Shown here piece after piece: positions 5,851 to 7,892 of a stretch of DNA of 7,892 nt. Location of the stretch: the NCBI GenBank assembly GCA_022511505.1, contig JAFLTK010000264.1:1-7892 (forward strand), written 5' to 3'. Numbering within the stretch: the stretch's first letter is position 1; every line of letters starts with the position of its first letter. The notes under the pieces are model-generated. The model made no database searches and was not told the DNA's origin. It saw nothing but the letters and a program-made list of their open reading frames with translations. The position numbers and the translations under genes were made by a program. This stretch comes from Muribaculaceae bacterium (GTDB lineage Bacteria; Bacteroidota; Bacteroidia; Bacteroidales; Muribaculaceae).

Positions 5851-6300
5851 ATGGATAATAGACCTCGTATACTAATTCTTAACGGCCCAAACCTGAATCT
5901 GCTCGGTGAGCGCGAACCCGAAATCTATGGAACCGAGGACATGGACATCATCCTGCGTCGCACCGGCAAACTGTGTCCCGACGCCCACCTCAGTTTCCGC
6001 CAAACCAACCACGAAGGCGACCTTATTGACCTCCTTCACGACGCATGGCGCGGCGGCGAGTATGTCGGCGTCGTTCTCAACGCCGGCGCCTACGCCCACA
6101 CTTCGCTTGCCCTTGCCGACGCCATCGCCGGCATCAAAATCCCCGTCGTCGAGGTCCACATGAGCAACACCGCCGCCCGCGAGCCGATTCGCCAAAAATC
6201 GTTGATAGCCCCGGTGTGCCGCGGGACGATAACCGGCTTTGGTGCCGATAGTTACCGCCTTGCCATCAACGCGCTGCTCTACACCCTCGAGGACAAGTAA
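5851..6300 (+). CDS. aroQ: 3-dehydroquinate dehydratase, type II, 149 aa
   Basis: Dehydrates 3-dehydroquinate to 3-dehydroshikimate, step three of the shikimate pathway, as a cytosolic dodecamer in known members. The type II signatures are complete: NGPNLNLLG (residues 11-19), Arg21 and the catalytic Tyr26 (IYGT) on the flexible lid, QTNHEGDLID (51-60), NAGAYAHTS (77-85), and VEVHMSN (100-106) with the catalytic His103. Arg110 follows in AAREP. Length is normal for the family. The start at 5851 puts the first strand directly after a short N-terminus. It is third in the operon, 12 bases after the membrane protein and 11 bases before the methyltransferase. AroK, two steps later in the pathway, is encoded divergently, so the promoter region between them may coordinate both. 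Confidence 0.96.
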   Translation: MDNRPRILILNGPNLNLLGEREPEIYGTEDMDIILRRTGKLCPDAHLSFRQTNHEGDLIDLLHDAWRGGEYVGVVLNAGAYAHTSLALADAIAGIKIPVVEVHMSNTAAREPIRQKSLIAPVCRGTITGFGADSYRLAINALLYTLEDK

Positions 6301-6311
6301 CCCCGGCAACG

Positions 6312-6953
6312 ATGGATTCAGCACTCGACGATTACATCACCGCCCACATCAGTCCCGAGCCCGACCACCTACAGCGACTTTATCGCCACACCCACCTTTA
6401 CAACCTCTACCCGCGCATGTGCTCCGGCCACCATCAAGGCCGCATCCTCGCCATGCTCGCCTCGATGATAAAGCCGCGTGTAGCCCTCGAACTCGGGACA
6501 TTCACCGGCTACTCGGCCCTCTGCCTCGCCGAAGGAATGGAGCCGGGGACTACGCTCCACACCGTCGAAATCAACGACGAGATGGAAGACGGGCTGCTCA
6601 ACCTCTTTGCCACCTCCCCAACAGGCGGGACCGACATCATCCTCCACATCGGCGACGCCCTCGACATCATCCCCACGCTCGATGTCGAGGCTATCGACCT
6701 GGTCTACATCGACGCCAACAAGCGCCACTATACCCGCTATCTCGACCTGTTGCTCCCCCGCCTCCACGACGGCGCCTTCATCATCGCCGACAACACCCTC
6801 TGGGACGGCAAAGTCCTCGACCCCGTCGCCAACGACGACCCGCAGACCGCCGCCATCGTCGACTTCAACAACATGGTCGCCCGTCATCCCCGCCTCGAGA
6901 CTGTCATCCTCCCCCTTCGCGACGGCCTTACCCTCATGCGAGTTAATGGATAG
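6312..6953 (+). CDS. Class I SAM-dependent O-methyltransferase (methyltransferase family 3), 213 aa
   Basis: Resembles the cation-dependent O-methyltransferase family that includes catechol-type enzymes and bacterial TrmR, which methylates a modified wobble uridine in tRNA. Motifs in order: SAM loop LELGTFTGYSAL (59-70), acidic Glu86 in HTVEIN for the ribose, GDALDIIP (114-121), VYIDANKRHY (131-140) with metal-type Asp134, IIADNTLWDGKV (157-168) with Asp160/Asn161, FNN (185-187), and the closing LPLRDGLTL. The metal site and length (about 215 residues) are intact. The close match to the TrmR-like pattern makes a tRNA role possible, but a small-molecule substrate cannot be excluded. It is the last gene of the epimerase operon, 11 bases after aroQ. 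Confidence 0.9.
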   Translation: MDSALDDYITAHISPEPDHLQRLYRHTHLYNLYPRMCSGHHQGRILAMLASMIKPRVALELGTFTGYSALCLAEGMEPGTTLHTVEINDEMEDGLLNLFATSPTGGTDIILHIGDALDIIPTLDVEAIDLVYIDANKRHYTRYLDLLLPRLHDGAFIIADNTLWDGKVLDPVANDDPQTAAIVDFNNMVARHPRLETVILPLRDGLTLMRVNG

Positions 6954-6993
6954 GCCGGGTTGTAGGGATAGGTTTGTTTTAGAGATGGTTAAA

Positions 6994-7014
6994 CGACGGG
7001 CTTGAATGCCGTCG
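6994..7014 (+). terminator. Weak hairpin after the methyltransferase gene
   Basis: A 6-bp GC-rich stem (CGACGG 6994-6999 with CCGTCG 7009-7014) and a 9-base loop lie about 40 bases after the stop. No T run follows, so if it ends transcription it is not a standard rho-independent terminator. Confidence 0.3.
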
Positions 7015-7080
7015 CGATACAGGTGTTACGCTAAATGGGAAGAATTGTTGTTATTGTGGAAAAATTTCTTTAATGAAATG

Positions 7081-7110
7081 TTGGAGTTATTGAAATTATT
7101 GCTAATTTTG
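7081..7110 (+). promoter_or_regulatory. Bacteroidetes-type promoter of mdh
   Basis: TTG (7081-7083), a 19-base spacer, then TAATTTTG (7103-7110) match the -33/-7 consensus well. The predicted start near 7117 leaves a leader of about 44 bases before the ATG at 7161. The leader has no strong Shine-Dalgarno sequence, only an AT-rich, purine-containing stretch, which is usual for this phylum. Confidence 0.65.
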
Positions 7111-7160
7111 CCCTTATCAAAGAGCCAATAATTTTTCAAACTATATAAGAAAGTTCAAGT

Positions 7161-7892
7161 ATGTCAAAGGTAACAGTTGTAGGCGCCGGTAACGTAGGCG
7201 CAACTTGTGCTAATGTGTTGGTAACCACCCAGGTTGCCGACGAGGTTGTGTTGATTGACATTAAAGAGGGTCTCGCCGAGGGCAAGGCCATGGATATCAT
7301 GCAGACTGCTAATATCCTTGGCACAAACACTCGCCTGACCGGTGTCACCAACGACTATGAGAAGACAGCCGGCAGCGACGTTGTTGTCATCACATCGGGT
7401 ATTCCCCGCAAGCCGGGCATGACTCGCGAGGAACTCATCGGTGTCAACGCCGGTATCGTTAAGTCGGTGACCGACAGTATTTTGAAATATTCTCCCGAGG
7501 CTATCATCATCTGCGTGTCCAACCCCATGGATACCATGACCTACCTCATCCACAAGACCAGCGGTCTGCCCAAAAACCGCATCATCGGTATGGGCGGCGC
7601 GCTCGACAGCGCTCGCTTCAAGTATTTCCTTAGCCTCGCTCTCGGAGCCAACGCTACCGAGGTTGAGGGTATCGTTATCGGCGGTCACGGCGACACAACG
7701 ATGATTCCGCTCGTTCGCTACGCTGCCTATCGCGGTCTGCCCGCTTCAGAACTCCTTGACGCCGAGACTTTGGCCAAGGTTGCTGCCGACACGATGGTTG
7801 GGGGTGCCACGCTGACCAAGTTGCTCGGCACCTCGGCATGGTATGCTCCCGGTGCTGCTGCTGCTCAGGTTGTTGGCGCTATCCTCCACGAC
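7161..7892 (+). CDS. mdh: Malate dehydrogenase, LDH-like, 3' end beyond window
   Basis: Interconverts malate and oxaloacetate with NAD in central carbon metabolism, in the cytosol. The first 244 codons are present with no stop; family members have a little over 300 residues, so roughly 65-70 are missing on the right. Seen: dinucleotide loop GAGNVG (8-13), Asp33 in LIDI favouring NAD over NADP, and substrate loop IPRKPGMTREEL (81-92). Arg83 in that loop is the position that separates malate (Arg) from lactate (Gln) enzymes, and Arg89 is also conserved. Then come VSNPMD (119-124), LDSARF with Asp149/Arg152, and the catalytic His176 in GGHGDTTM. The start at 7161 gives the usual short N-terminus. 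Codon choice leans more to T-ending codons (GGT, GTT, GCT) than the neighbouring genes, as often seen in highly expressed genes. It has its own promoter and seems separate from the upstream operon. Confidence 0.95.
   Translation, partial: MSKVTVVGAGNVGATCANVLVTTQVADEVVLIDIKEGLAEGKAMDIMQTANILGTNTRLTGVTNDYEKTAGSDVVVITSGIPRKPGMTREELIGVNAGIVKSVTDSILKYSPEAIIICVSNPMDTMTYLIHKTSGLPKNRIIGMGGALDSARFKYFLSLALGANATEVEGIVIGGHGDTTMIPLVRYAAYRGLPASELLDAETLAKVAADTMVGGATLTKLLGTSAWYAPGAAAAQVVGAILHD

Noticed and set aside
6239..7005. Long alternative frames over the methyltransferase gene (235 and 132 codons)
   Set aside because: Arg/Pro/His-rich or Ser/Thr/Pro-rich translations typical of shadow frames in GC-rich DNA; the 213-residue frame has all methyltransferase motifs.
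7164..7688. Minus-strand open frame of 174 codons opposite mdh
   Set aside because: It is antisense to a motif-complete malate dehydrogenase and shows only the mirror of its codon pattern.
1..7892. tRNA, rRNA or CRISPR array
   Set aside because: No cloverleaf, rRNA-like or regularly spaced repeat array was seen on either strand by eye; a tRNA attachment target for the integrase may lie outside the window.

Overview
The window looks like chromosomal DNA of a Bacteroidales bacterium, with the right-hand edge of an AT-rich insertion at its left end. Most genes are GC-rich (by eye). Candidate promoters fit the Bacteroidetes sigma-factor form (TTG, about 19-20 bases, TAnnTTTG). The gene content also fits: a small DUF2795-type protein, a viroplasmin-domain RNase H, type II dehydroquinase and LDH-like malate dehydrogenase. 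The high GC and gene mix make a Muribaculaceae-like genome plausible, but the sequence alone cannot settle the family.

Bases 1-1410 are AT-rich and of accessory character. They begin with the last 34 codons of what looks like a tyrosine recombinase. Fifteen bases later comes an unrecognised 266-residue protein gene, then a good rho-independent terminator (1034-1070). After that lies about 340 bp of apparently non-coding DNA carrying a dispersed TGGGATAGC-type motif in both orientations. I read this as the end of an integrated element, with its junction probably between the terminator and about 1410.

Bases 1411-4302 are a minus-strand block. A monocistronic DUF2795-type gene (1491-1712) has its own promoter and terminator. 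It follows a tightly packed operon, aroK - AlaDH/PNT-like gene - rnhA (4229 down to 1871), whose internal junctions are both 4-base ATGA stop/start overlaps. The middle protein keeps the fold signatures but seems to have lost the alanine dehydrogenase catalytic residues. The aroK leader carries two mini-ORFs, each starting ATG AAA CC like aroK, chained by overlaps into the aroK start codon.

Bases 4303-7160 hold the divergent plus-strand operon: an NAD-dependent epimerase-like gene, a small three-helix membrane protein, aroQ, and a class I SAM O-methyltransferase. It is separated from the aroK operon by a 302-bp divergent promoter region containing several short repeats. Two shikimate-pathway enzymes, AroQ (step 3) and AroK (step 5), are therefore divergently encoded around this region. 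A 207-bp gap with a clear promoter precedes mdh, which runs off the right edge.

The best candidates for something undescribed are the overlapping duplicated start regions before aroK, a TTTTGG(G)ACTCnAAA-like motif shared by three intergenic sites, the degenerate AlaDH/PNT-like protein tied to aroK and rnhA, and the motif-rich end of the insertion.
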